From Candidatus Altimarinota bacterium (GTDB lineage Bacteria; Patescibacteriota; Gracilibacteria; BD1-5; UBA6164), in the NCBI GenBank assembly GCA_943356435.1, contig CALREY010000001.1, forward strand, positions 124,001-188,000: 64,000 nt of DNA, given 5' to 3'. A program made the position numbers and the translations under genes. The notes below the pieces were generated by a model that saw nothing but the letters and a program-made list of their open reading frames with translations, had not been told where the DNA came from and did not search any database. Shown piece by piece: positions 9,424 through 17,988 of this stretch (positions are counted from its first letter, which is position 1; every line of letters begins with the position of its first letter).

Positions 9424-10329
9424 TTAATCCATATCATGATTTATAATAACTTGTTTCCTTCATCCATCCTTTGCTTGGTATAATGCCTTATCCGCACTTT
9501 TTATCAAACAAAAATCAGGATCATCATATTTATTCTTTCACATATATTCAGATATTCATGCAGAAAAAGTCACTTTAAATTCTTTTCAGTCAAAATTATG
9601 TGTAATTTGAGAAAATTCAATCAAACAATTATCTAGAAATTTTTTCAATTTATCTCTAGATAAAGATGATAATACCAAGAATTCTTCTCCTCAATATCTA
9701 AAAATCAAATTTCTCTTTCATTGTCTTCTATCATTATTGTTATTTTCTGCTTCTAAAGTATTAATTTTATCTAGCATAAAATCTGCAAATTTTTTAAGTA
9801 CCATATCTCATGCACAATGCCCATAATTATCATTAATTTTCTTGAAAAAATCTATATCAATTATTCAAACACAAAAATTATAAATAACTCAATCATCTAT
9901 TCTTTTAATATTAGTTTTCAATACCATTTCTACATAGTATCTATTATATAATCATGTCAGATTATCTTTATAGGCTCTATCTTTTAGATTATCTTTTTCA
10001 GTATTTAAAACTATTATTTGATTTTTTAATAATTCTATTTTTTGTTCTTTTAATTTAACTTGTTTTATTAGTAAATCTACTAATGTTTTGAATTTTTCTA
10101 TAGTTCAAGAAACATTACACAATCAGCAGTTAATATTTAAATTTGAATCATCAATTGCTTCCTTAATATCTTTTATTTCTTCTTCTAATTGTTGTAAATC
10201 CAATTTTTTTTCTTGTAATTGTGATGCTATTATTGGAAATGATGACTTAAATTCTGCCTCTATCCTTAATAATTGTAAATCATAATCATCTGGAAGATCT
10301 CTATTCGTTCATCAGTATTCATTTAACAT
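9424..10329 (-). CDS. GGDEF-domain diguanylate cyclase
   Basis: Predicted protein of 301 residues. The N-terminal half is helical with a coiled coil (about 90-125) and two close cysteines in INCGLCNV (about 65). The GGDEF domain follows: AYKDNLTGLYNRYYV (about 128), CGIIDIDFFKKINDNYGHCAG (about 153), active site RYGGEEFLVL (about 208) and SADKALYQAKDGGRKQVI at the end. The active-site loop is intact, so synthesis of c-di-GMP is expected; the product-binding RxxD inhibitory site is not seen. No transmembrane segment, so a soluble enzyme. Confidence 0.88.
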
Positions 10330-10401
10330 TTGCTTTAAATTTGAAAATATTTTTTATATAATATAGCTTTATAGTAATTTGTCAATACAATACTATCAAC
10401 A

Positions 10402-10428
10402 AAAAAACACTTTAATAAGTGTTTTTAT
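10402..10428 (-). terminator. intrinsic terminator
   Basis: AAAAACACTT/AAGTGTTTTT stem-loop at the 3' end of the 48-residue gene; the stop codon overlaps the right arm. Confidence 0.7.
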
Positions 10429-10571
10429 AATATATCATTTATTTCTTTTCTTGATTTTTCTAGTTCTTCTACTAGATTTCCCCATCTATTTCACTCAGAT
10501 TCAATAGATTCAGTATTTAATTGTGAGTTATCATCTAGATTATTATCTATTATTTGATTATTTTCTGACAT
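10425..10571 (-). CDS. hypothetical 48-residue acidic protein
   Basis: Starts MSENNQIIDNN and ends LEKSRKEINDIL; acidic with a short amphipathic helix at the end. One TGA in GNRW. It has a downstream terminator and an A/T leader without SD, as core genes do. No family recognised. Reality is supported by position and the terminator only. Confidence 0.5.
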
Positions 10572-10636
10572 ATTTTTGTATTAAATATTATTAATTCAAA
10601 TATATTATAACATATAAATATATTTATGCAAATAAT

Positions 10637-10664
10637 TTGACATTATTAATAAATTTTATAAAAT
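10637..10664 (+). promoter_or_regulatory. promoter of microprotein 1
   Basis: TTGACA, 16-nt spacer, TAAAAT; 52 nt upstream of the start codon at 10717. Confidence 0.65.
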
Positions 10665-10716
10665 ATTAAAGAATCATAATGATTCAAAAACCTCTAAATT
10701 ACTCCTAGGAGATGTT

Positions 10717-10854
10717 ATGTCCCAATTTGTTACTACTACTGAAGGTGCTCACATTCAATGCTGGGCAGAGTTTGACCAATCATTTCCTGGCAGAACAGCC
10801 TGCCCAAATCTGGTAAAACTCATTAATCGAAGAGATGGTGACGAAAATCGTTAA
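10717..10854 (+). CDS. SD-led 45-residue microprotein (tandem paralog 1)
   Basis: AGGAG at 10707-10711 lies 5 nt before ATG; stop TAA. The peptide starts MSQFVTTTEGAHIQCWAEFD and ends LINRRDGDENR. Three GGN glycines, no TGA, and CGA/CGT arginine codons that are rare in nearby genes. It aligns along its length with the 46-residue protein at 11058. Shared positions are F/Y-V-T, G, I, W-x-E-[FY]-D, CP-x-L and I-N-x-RD-x-x-E-x-R. It has two cysteines (15, 29) and no signal or membrane segment. Function unknown; a small regulatory protein, toxin part or modified peptide are all possible. Confidence 0.7.
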   Translation: MSQFVTTTEGAHIQCWAEFDQSFPGRTACPNLVKLINRRDGDENR

Positions 10855-10905
10855 TTAATTATTACAGGAGGTAATAAAACAAAAACAAAGATTTAAAAAA
10901 TATTT

Positions 10906-10944
10906 GAGAAGTGTGTTGGTATAGATTTATTCAACACACTTCTC
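10906..10944 (+). other. strong 13-bp hairpin between the two microprotein genes
   Basis: Stem GAGAAGTGTGTTG / CAACACACTTCTC with a 13-nt loop. No U tract follows on the plus strand, so it is not a standard terminator by itself. A strong SD-like AGGAGG at 10866-10871 precedes it without any nearby ATG. Confidence 0.7.
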
Positions 10945-10950
10945 CCCCAA

Positions 10951-10980
10951 AAAAAGACCTATACACTATAGGTCTTTTTA
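10951..10980 (+). terminator. terminator after microprotein 1
   Basis: AAAAGACCTATA/TATAGGTCTTTTT, followed by T-rich sequence. Confidence 0.8.
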
Positions 10981-10990
10981 ATATTAAAAA

Positions 10991-11017
10991 TTGACTTTTA
11001 CATATTTTGTGTAAAAT
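10991..11017 (+). promoter_or_regulatory. promoter of microprotein 2
   Basis: TTGACT, 15-nt spacer, TAAAAT; it begins directly behind the preceding terminator, making microprotein 2 an independent unit. Confidence 0.6.
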
Positions 11018-11057
11018 CAAGAAACAAATTTTCAAAACAAATACAAAAAGGATTATC

Positions 11058-11198
11058 ATGATAAGCGAATATGTAACAGAATTTCAAGGCAGAAACATAA
11101 TGTCATGGGAAGAATATGACAGAGTGTTTGGTAAACTACCATTCTGCCCTAAACTAAAAGTTATAATTAATCTAAGAGATCATAAAGAATCCAGATAA
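11058..11198 (+). CDS. SD-led 46-residue microprotein (tandem paralog 2)
   Basis: Predicted MISEYVTEFQGRNIMSWEEY onward, ending INLRDHKESR, stop TAA. The start at 11058 is chosen over an upstream ATG at 11007 because AAAAGGA lies 5 nt before it and the resulting protein aligns end to end with microprotein 1. Glycines are GGN only. It keeps the WEEYD and CPKL blocks and the INxRDxxExR tail. Cysteine 15 of paralog 1 is not conserved; the CP cysteine is. No family recognised. Confidence 0.7.
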   Translation: MISEYVTEFQGRNIMSWEEYDRVFGKLPFCPKLKVIINLRDHKESR

Positions 11199-11241
11199 TT
11201 TATTGTACAATTAATTAATATTATATTGTATTAAATTTTTT

Positions 11242-11269
11242 AAAAAGACTCAAAAAAGAGTCTTTTTCT
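11242..11269 (+). terminator. terminator after microprotein 2
   Basis: AAAAAGACTC/GAGTCTTTTT stem-loop followed by CTTTT. Confidence 0.8.
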
Positions 11270-11286
11270 TTTACTAAAAACAATAA

Positions 11287-11313
11287 TTAGCACCTAAGTA
11301 AAAAAAGTGCTAA
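11287..11313 (+). promoter_or_regulatory. CIRCE operator of dnaK
   Basis: 27-nt element with the consensus spacing: TTAGCACCT, 9-nt spacer, AAGTGCTAA. It differs from consensus TTAGCACTC-N9-GAGTGCTAA at the inner two bases of each arm (CT and AA). It lies just upstream of the -35 box, implying HrcA-type heat-shock repression. Confidence 0.85.
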
Positions 11314-11319
11314 AATATT

Positions 11320-11347
11320 TTGACAATACAAAAAAAAATAATAAAAT
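11320..11347 (+). promoter_or_regulatory. dnaK promoter
   Basis: TTGACA, 16-nt spacer, TAAAAT, immediately downstream of the CIRCE element and 50 nt before the dnaK ATG. Confidence 0.75.
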
Positions 11348-11397
11348 ACTTGTAAGTCATAATAAAAATGACATATTAAATATTAACTAAATAAATT

Positions 11398-13296
11398 ATG
11401 TGAAAAATTATTTGAATAGATTTATGAACTACTAATTCTTGTGTTGCATTCATGGAAGGTTGAGAAGCAAAAGTAATTCCAAATGCAGAATGAAATAGAA
11501 CTACTCCTAGTATAGTTGCTCACAAAGATGGTAATATAATAGTAGGTACTCCAGCTAAAAGACAAGCAATTACTAATCCTGCTTGAACTATTTTCTCTGC
11601 AAAAAGATTTATCGGTAGAAAATTTGACGAAGTAAAAGATGAGATTGCATCTGTACCATTTGAAGTAGTAAAAGGTAAAGGATGAGAAGCATTAATAAAA
11701 TTTGATGGTAAAGAAGTAAGACCTGAAGAAATAGGAGCACATGTATTAATGAAAATAAAAGAAGATGCTGAAAAATTCTTATGAGAAAAAGTAACTGAAG
11801 CAGTTATTACTGTTCCTGCATACTTCAATGATGACCAAAGACAAGCAACAATTAATGCAGGTAAAATAGCATGATTAGAAGTAAAAAGAATAGTAAATGA
11901 ACCAACTGCTGCTGCATTATCATATGGTGCAGGTAAAGGAAAAAATGAAAAAATAGCAGTATATGACTTATGAGGAGGTACTTTTGATATATCTATATTA
12001 GAATTATCAGAAGAAGGAACATTTGAAGTATTAGCTACAAATGGTGATACTCACCTAGGTTGAGATGATTTCGATAAAAAAATCTTAGATTATATCATAG
12101 ATGAATTTAAAAAAGACCAAGCAATAGATTTGAGAAATGACCCGATGGCACTTCAAAGAGTAAGAGACGAAGCAGAAAAAGCTAAAAAAGAATTATCTAG
12201 TACAACTGATTATGATATAAATCTACCATATATTACTGTTGATTCTAGTGGTCCAAAAAACTTGATGATGACTATAACTAGAACTAAATTCGAAGAATTA
12301 ATCGCTGACTTGGTAGAAAGATCAATTGAACCATGTAAAAAAGTATTAAAAGATGCATGATTATCAGCTAGTGACTTAGATCAAGTATTATTAGTATGAG
12401 GATCTACTAGAGTACCACTTGTAGTAAAAAAAGTAGAAACATTTTTTGGTAAAAAACCAAATGCATGAATCAATCCTGATGAAGCTGTAGCACTATGAGC
12501 TGCTATCCAAGCTGGTATCATAGGTGGTGATGTAACTGATGTATTATTATTAGACGTTACTCCACTTACTCTAGGTATAGAAACTATGTGAGGTATAAGA
12601 ACTCCAATGATAACTAGAAATACTACTATTCCAGCTAACAAAACTGAAACATTCTCAACTGCAGTAGATAATCAACCAAGTGTTGAAATCCACATCCTAC
12701 AATGAGAAAGAGATATGGCAGCAGATAATAAATCACTAGGTAGATTTATCTTGGATGGAATCAATCCATCTCCTAGATGAGTACCACAAATAGAAGTAAG
12801 TTTTGATATAGATGCAAACTGAGTATTAAAAGTAAAAGCAAAAGATAAAGGAACAGGTAAAGAACAACATATAACTATCCAAGGTTCTACAGGTATGGAT
12901 GACAAAGAAGTAGATAGATTAGTAAAAGAAGCTGAAGAGAAAAAAGAAGAAGACAAAAAGAAAAAATGACTTGTAGAAGCTAGAAATACTGCAGATTCAA
13001 CTGTTGCACAAGCAGAAAAAATGCTTAGAGACAATGCTGATAAAGTAGAAGATGCAGACAAAAAACTAGTAGAAGAAAAAGTATCAAAAGTAAAAGAAGT
13101 ATTAGCTAAATCTGATGCATCAACTGAAGATATGGAAGCAGTAACAAAAGAATTAAACGATACAATGATGACTGTAGGACAAAAAGTTTACGCTCAACCA
13201 GGTGCAGAACAAGCACCGACTTCTGAAGCAAAAGCTGATGATGGAGTAGTAGATTGAGATGTAGAAAGTGATAGTGATAATACAACAAGAGTGTAA
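11398..13296 (+). CDS. dnaK: molecular chaperone DnaK (Hsp70)
   Basis: Predicted protein of 632 residues, full length. The nucleotide-binding domain opens MGKIIGIDLGTTNSC, where residues 2, 6 and 10 are TGA codons. [28 protein letters not shown] and DLGGGTFDIS (about 189) follow, then VGGSTRVP. The substrate-binding domain has [14 protein letters not shown] and the helical lid is followed by a glycine-poor acidic tail ending SDNTTRV rather than the usual EEVD-like end. It folds nascent and stress-damaged proteins with DnaJ/GrpE, which are not in this window. Expression is probably under HrcA control through CIRCE. Confidence 0.97.
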
Positions 13297-13301
13297 TAGT
13301 T

Positions 13302-13335
13302 AAATAACTCCCAAAATTTTGGGAGTTATTTTTAG
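13302..13335 (+). terminator. dnaK terminator
   Basis: AAATAACTCCCAAAA/TTTTGGGAGTTATTT stem followed by T residues. Confidence 0.85.
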
Positions 13336-13352
13336 TAATTAAAAATTAAAAA

Positions 13353-14666
13353 ATGCAAGCCTCTCAAATATTAATATATTTTCCTGAAAAAAGTTTTTCT
13401 GAAGTATGGGAAGAAAAGATAAAAAGTATAAAATCATTCCAACCACAAATTGACGAGAATCAAATAAATACATTTAAAAACAACTTAAATAAAATATTTT
13501 TACTTGATGATAAAGTTAATCAACTAAAAAAATATTTTGAAAATAATAATATAGAAATTACCGATAATGATTATGAATCAATTTTAAAAAATTGATTAAA
13601 TATAATAAAATCTATTATATGATTATTTAATAATGCTGAATATATTGACTTAACAAAAAACAATCTATTCAACATATTAGAAAAATTAAATAATGAATTA
13701 ACTTTAAATAGCTATTTAGCTGATGAATATAAATATAATCCTAGATGATGAACCCCTATTCATATTTGAAAAAAAATAATTGATTCTAATATTGAAGAAT
13801 TAGATAAATTAATAAGAATTATTAAATTAGAAAATGATAAAATTAATTTAATTGAAGATATATATAATAAACAATTCAAAATTATAAATGATGAAATTTT
13901 TTACTTAAAAGAAGAAGTTTGAGAAAAAAATAAAATTATAAATGAAACTTCAAAAGAACAAACTAAAAGCTTAATATGATGATTTGAAGAATTAAAAGAT
14001 AATTTTTCTTTAGAAGAAAGAAGATGGTTAGTAATTTCTATAATTATCTTTTTTATCTCTATTAGTTTTTCTATTATCGTTTTAATAGATTCTGTACTTC
14101 CTGAATATACAAAATCATTTCTATATAATTTTTCGTGATGATTTGTGCTTATTATATTATGAATTCTTTTAGCATTAACTGAGGACTTAGATAAAAATAA
14201 AAGTAAAACAAATATTAGTAAAACAAATATTAAATTTCTTTCTTATCCTAAATGGATAAATTTAAAAAATACTTCTATAAAAACTATATTTTTTTGATAT
14301 GCGTTTATTAATTTATATATCATAAACACTTTATGATGAATATGAAAATTTAATAGTTCACTATTTAAAATAGAAAAATCATATTATACATTAATACCAA
14401 TTTCAATTATATTATTTTCATTTTTATACTTCTCAATATACCAATATTCAAAAGCAAAACAATTAAGAATTGAAAACCAAAATAAAATAGCTATGTTACA
14501 TGGTTTTCAAGCTATCAAAACTGATTTATCAACATGAATAGAAAAATGAAGGTTTTACAATAATATTGCTGATGTAGTATTTAGTAAAGTATATATTTGA
14601 AAAAATAATAATAATTTACCAATAGATAAAATAATTGAAATAATAAAGTTAACAAAAAAAGATTAA
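13353..14666 (+). CDS. hypothetical membrane protein with coiled-coil N-terminal half
   Basis: Predicted protein of 437 residues. Residues 1-225 are soluble and highly charged (helical, with ELDKLIRIIKLEND and QFKIINDEIFYLKEEV). Four membrane helices follow: about 228-247 (WLVISIIIFFISISFSIIVL), 260-280, 310-330 and 347-367. A soluble tail ends IIEIIKLTKKD. No family recognised. It has an unusual abundance of Ile/Asn and many TGA glycines. The gene is alone, between the dnaK terminator and a hairpin-rich spacer. Confidence 0.75.
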
Positions 14667-14981
14667 ATTTATATTAAAATCCCCTAGGGGTCTTAGGGGG
14701 GACAACTGAGATGAGTACCACTAGAAAAGATAAAACTTAGACAGTTGGAATTTGTACGCTCCCTGCGGGTAGGCCATCCGTTTTAATTGTTCCTATTCGT
14801 CACAATTAAATCCAGCAAAGCTGGACCCTCCTTCGATTATTTCATAATCGACCTAACATTTTTGTTACTTTTTATGTAAAAAGTAAGAGAAGAAAAGACC
14901 ACACTAAAACATAAATACTTTATACTTGCATAAAATAGATATTAATTATAATATAAATAATAAAATATAACTATTAATATT
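14667..14981. repeat. 315-nt spacer with five consecutive short hairpins
   Basis: No gene seen. After a G/C-rich palindrome CCCCTAGGGG (about 14683) there is a GC-richer stretch with hairpins in a row. They are CCC-TGC-GGG (about 14761), TTTTAATTGT/ACAATTAAA (about 14779-14809), TCCAGC/GCTGGA (about 14811-14825), CGATTAT/ATAATCG (about 14834-14852) and TTACTTTTTAT/TAAAAAGTAA (about 14866-14888). Base composition differs from both neighbours. The array could be a non-autonomous mobile element, a structured RNA or an old repeat mosaic. An A/T-rich promoter region for the toxin-antitoxin pair fills the right end. Confidence 0.6.
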
Positions 14982-15137
14982 ATGACAACTATTACTTTTG
15001 AGGAAGATATTAAAATAGAACAAAAAAAATTCAAAAATATACAAGATTTTATGCTACAAATTGCATATGAAGAACAATTAGAAGAGAAATTACAATTAGC
15101 AAAAAACTCTAAAGATTCTGATTTCATAAATATATAA
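14982..15137 (+). CDS. antitoxin-like small protein
   Basis: Predicted 51-residue acidic, helical protein (starts MTTITFEEDIKIEQKKFKNI, ends SDFINI), 2 nt before a RelE/ParE-like gene. Size, charge and position fit an antitoxin of a type II toxin-antitoxin pair. The N-terminal strand MTTITF hints at a DNA-binding ribbon, but the sequence is too short for a family call. Confidence 0.6.
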   Translation: MTTITFEEDIKIEQKKFKNIQDFMLQIAYEEQLEEKLQLAKNSKDSDFINI

Positions 15138-15139
15138 TT

Positions 15140-15388
15140 ATGAATATAAATAATATTATTGAACATAAGAGGATATTACCTTATTTACTTTCTAGGCAAA
15201 TATTAAATCAATATAAAAAAGCTAAAAATCTTATTTTAAATTGAGAATTAGAATCAGTAGATTTCAAAAAAAGAAAACCATACAAATCCGAAATTTATTA
15301 CTTTAGAATAAATAAACAATATAGAGCTTTGTGATATATTGAAGACTCTACTCTAAAAATTTTTGAAATTGACGATCATCAAAATTAA
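15140..15388 (+). CDS. RelE/ParE-like toxin
   Basis: Predicted 82-residue basic protein. The pattern YKKAKNLILNGELESVDFKK then RINKQYRALGYIEDSTLKIF and EIDDHQN is that of RelE/ParE-superfamily mRNA interferases or gyrase toxins: two helices, then a strand with R-A-L-G, then a C-terminal acidic HxN end. Two TGA glycines. Follows the antitoxin by 2 nt and is followed by a terminator, so the pair forms one operon. Confidence 0.7.
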
Positions 15389-15390
15389 AA

Positions 15391-15421
15391 CAAAAAAAGC
15401 AAGTTTTCACTTGCTTTTTTT
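15391..15421. terminator. bidirectional terminator
   Basis: AAAAAAGCAAG/CTTGCTTTTTT stem-loop between the toxin gene and the converging coiled-coil gene. Confidence 0.8.
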
Positions 15422-16622
15422 ATGCATAAACTGCATTAACCGACTCATATATATGCCCTGCTGTTTTTCTTGGAACCATTACATCTTGTAAAATATATCT
15501 AGATTGTCTTAACATACTCAATAATGATTCACGACTAACTTCTGATTGACTTGTTTCAAAACCTGACTTTTCTAAATAAGCTGTTATACTATTTACTACT
15601 CTATCTAATAATGATGTATTTACTTGAATATTTGTAACTTTTTCTGATGTTTTTGGAACTATTTGCGATAAGCTAGAAATTACTTTTTTTGCTATTATTA
15701 CTTGTTTTTTAGTATTTGTAGAAAATAATCCTCTTTCATCAGCTTTTAATTTATCATAAACTTCTATCATTACTTTATTTCTTTTATTAGCATTTAATAA
15801 AGTTTCAGTATGCATTTTTACTCTTCTATTTATTTCTTCTTGTGATAAATTATCTGATGATTGATTATTTACAACTTCTGCTTGAGATATAGTATCATTA
15901 ACTTTTGATTTTACTTGTGATACTGTTGGTTCAACTTTTAAAGTTTCTTTTATTGGTACTTGTTTTAAAGTTGGTTCTACTTTTAATGGTTCATTTATTA
16001 CTTCTTGTTTTAAAGTAGGTTCAACTTTTAAAGGTTCTTGCTGACTTACATTAGTATTATGAGATTTGATAGATGAAAAATTTATTACTTTAGCTTTTTC
16101 AGATTTTGCATTTATTGATTGAAATCTAGCTAATTTCTTGTTATTTATTAATCTTTGAATAGCTGATTTTTGTTGATGAGATACTTTTTTTCAATCAGAT
16201 GATACTATTTCTTGAATATTATTCTCAACTATTTTTAAATTAAATGATTTTCATTTAGTATTTGTATATGTATATTCACCATTTACTTTATCCGATAATT
16301 TTTCTTTAGATCTAATTGTACTAAAAAAGCTACTATCATTAATTACTGGTATATCTTTAGCTCTAGCAGTATTAGAATAATTAATATCATTGTTAACTGT
16401 TTTAACTGTTGATTTATAAATATTTACAACATTATAATTAGGTTTTTTAGGTACTTCTATAGTATACTCTTCTAATAATATATCAGAAACCTTTTTTTTA
16501 ACATCTCAAAATATAGTTAAAAACTTTTCTCTTGCTATATTTGATATTGATTTTAATGAATCTGTTAATGATGCTAAAGAATTATTTTTATCTACTAAAT
16601 TTACAACTGATGAATATATCAT
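15420..16622 (-). CDS. hypothetical protein with LKVEPTLKQ repeats
   Basis: Predicted 400-residue protein without membrane segments. Residues about 215-260 hold three copies of LKVEPT within a Pro/Lys/Glu-rich stretch (LKVEPTLKQ twice), a likely extended spacer. The C-terminal part (from MHTETLLNANKRNKVMIEVY) is helical. Few glycines overall (a handful of TGA). No family recognised. Start ATG at 16622 follows an A/T leader and a good promoter. Confidence 0.7.
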
Positions 16623-16653
16623 ATATTTATATTTAAAAATTAATATGAGATGA

Positions 16654-16681
16654 AATATACATTATTTTTCTTATTTGTCAA
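16654..16681 (-). promoter_or_regulatory. promoter of the LKVEPT-repeat gene
   Basis: Minus strand TTGACA, 16-nt spacer, TATATT. It overlaps the divergent promoter TTGTCA-15-TATAAT (16675-16701, plus strand) of the phosphatidyltransferase gene. Confidence 0.65.
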
Positions 16682-16791
16682 GTATATTTATAAATTATAA
16701 TATAAATAATTAAATAATCTATAAATATTGATTATTTTAAAAACATTATTATTATACAATTACTCATTTTTTACTGAAAAAGGAGAAATTT

Positions 16792-17493
16792 ATGAGTATG
16801 AATTTTTGGCTTGAAATCAGTGTTAGTCTAGTTATTATTTCAGCAGTAATTATACTATGTTATTGGATAATACCTAGAAATATAAGTGTAATAGAATTTT
16901 TTATCGAAAATAAAAGATTCCTTTCTCCTAACTGTATAAGCAATTGGAGAAAGTATTTAGGTATTCCAACTGTGTTACTTTTCATATATGGATTAAAATC
17001 TCAAAATAGTTTAATTGCATACTCTGCAGTATGGATATTTATGTTTTTAGCTATTAGTGACTTGCTTGATGGTGTTGTTGCTAGAAATTGTAATATGTGT
17101 AGCATAGAAGGAGCAAAACTAGATGCGCAAGCTGATAAGTGGTTTGATTTACCTGCTATGTTTGCATTTAGCTTTTTCCCTACTTTTGAACCTATATATC
17201 TAATACCAGTATCCTTTATAGCTGTATTTGATATTATTGGTCAGTTTATCAGAGGTAGAAATTCTCCTCCTGAGGCTGGAATAATAGGTAAAGCAAAAAC
17301 TACAATTAAGTTTATCACTATTTATATGATGAGTTTTACAGGCAGATATCCTGAAATTTATGACACGTTAAAACTTGAAACAGTTATACTTATCTTTTTG
17401 TTTTTGGCTCTATTATTAGCTGGCCTATCTATGGGAATGAAAACAAAATGGTATAACGAATACTTGAGAAAATATTTACACGACTATCAATAA
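16792..17493 (+). CDS. CDP-alcohol phosphatidyltransferase, SD-led and without TGA
   Basis: Predicted 233-residue membrane protein. It has the full family signature DG-x2-AR-x8-G-x3-D-x3-D (DGVVAR ... GAKLDAQAD, about residues 93-114), so the active site is complete. About five or six membrane helices surround it. Family members transfer a phosphatidyl group from CDP-diacylglycerol to glycerol phosphate, inositol or serine; the acceptor cannot be told here, though PgsA (phosphatidylglycerol phosphate synthase) is most likely. Marked differences from neighbours: AAAGGAG 6 nt before ATG, about a dozen GGN glycines with no TGA, and its own terminator. Confidence 0.8.
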   Translation: MSMNFWLEISVSLVIISAVIILCYWIIPRNISVIEFFIENKRFLSPNCISNWRKYLGIPTVLLFIYGLKSQNSLIAYSAVWIFMFLAISDLLDGVVARNCNMCSIEGAKLDAQADKWFDLPAMFAFSFFPTFEPIYLIPVSFIAVFDIIGQFIRGRNSPPEAGIIGKAKTTIKFITIYMMSFTGRYPEIYDTLKLETVILIFLFLALLLAGLSMGMKTKWYNEYLRKYLHDYQ

Positions 17494-17510
17494 CCATGAT
17501 TTATTTTTAA

Positions 17511-17546
17511 AAAAGACACTAAATAATTTTTAGTGTCCTTTTTTTA
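17511..17546. terminator. bidirectional terminator
   Basis: AAAAGACACTAAA/TTTAGTGTCCTTTTT hairpin between the phosphatidyltransferase and rhodanese genes; the rhodanese stop codon overlaps it. Confidence 0.75.
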
Positions 17547-17873
17547 ATCACGAATTACATTAAATCAATAAGCTTCCCAATACTCAATTCATCAAATCAA
17601 ATCTGCTACATCAGTAAATCAATTTATTTTCAAATATTGTAATACATATTGAGTTCTATTTCAGTGCCAACAATAAATCAAATATTTATTATTTCTATCT
17701 AGTTTTAACATATTATCAACAAATTTTTTAGAATACATATCATAAAATAAATCTGTTCATTTAATATATCCATAAATAACTTTCTCTTGTGGAGTTCTAA
17801 TATCTATCAAAATAGTGTCAGTTTTAAATATTTCATCACTAAATTGTTTTGCATGTAATCTTCTAATAGTCAT
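17544..17873 (-). CDS. rhodanese-domain sulfurtransferase
   Basis: Predicted 109-residue single rhodanese domain: ILIDIRTPQEKVIYGYIKG at the N-terminal half, active-site loop YCWHGNRT with catalytic Cys near residue 69, and the closing GFTDVADLIGGIEYWEAYG. It transfers sulfane sulfur between small thiols or proteins. TGA supplies the GG of LIGGIEYW. The loop CWHGNR is slightly unusual (often C.sG.RS). It lies alone before a palindromic repeat. Confidence 0.88.
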
Positions 17874-17910
17874 AATAAATTAAATTATTTATAGTATCAA
17901 TATATTTAAT

Positions 17911-17962
17911 TTTCCCCCGCCTTACTAAGGAGGGGGATGCCTGAAAGGCAGGGGGTGGTCGA
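17911..17962. repeat. palindromic G/C-rich element, copy 1
   Basis: CCCCCGCCTTA/TAAGGAGGGGG followed by ATGCCTGAAAGGCAGGGGGT, in the 115-nt space between the rhodanese and PepF genes. Same family as the elements near 29.85, 29.96, 32.8, 60.6, 60.8 and 63.3 kb. Confidence 0.7.
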
Positions 17963-17988
17963 TAAAATACGAAGTTTTTCACGCATTT

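Noticed and set aside
11007-11057. Longer form (63 residues) of microprotein 2 starting at 11007
   Set aside because: That ATG overlaps the -35/-10 promoter region, has no SD and adds a segment with no counterpart in paralog 1.
17911-17988. C-terminal extension of the M3 peptidase through the palindromic element
   Set aside because: That reading is in the wrong frame; the correct frame ends at TAG 17989 after ERKGL, so the element is intergenic.
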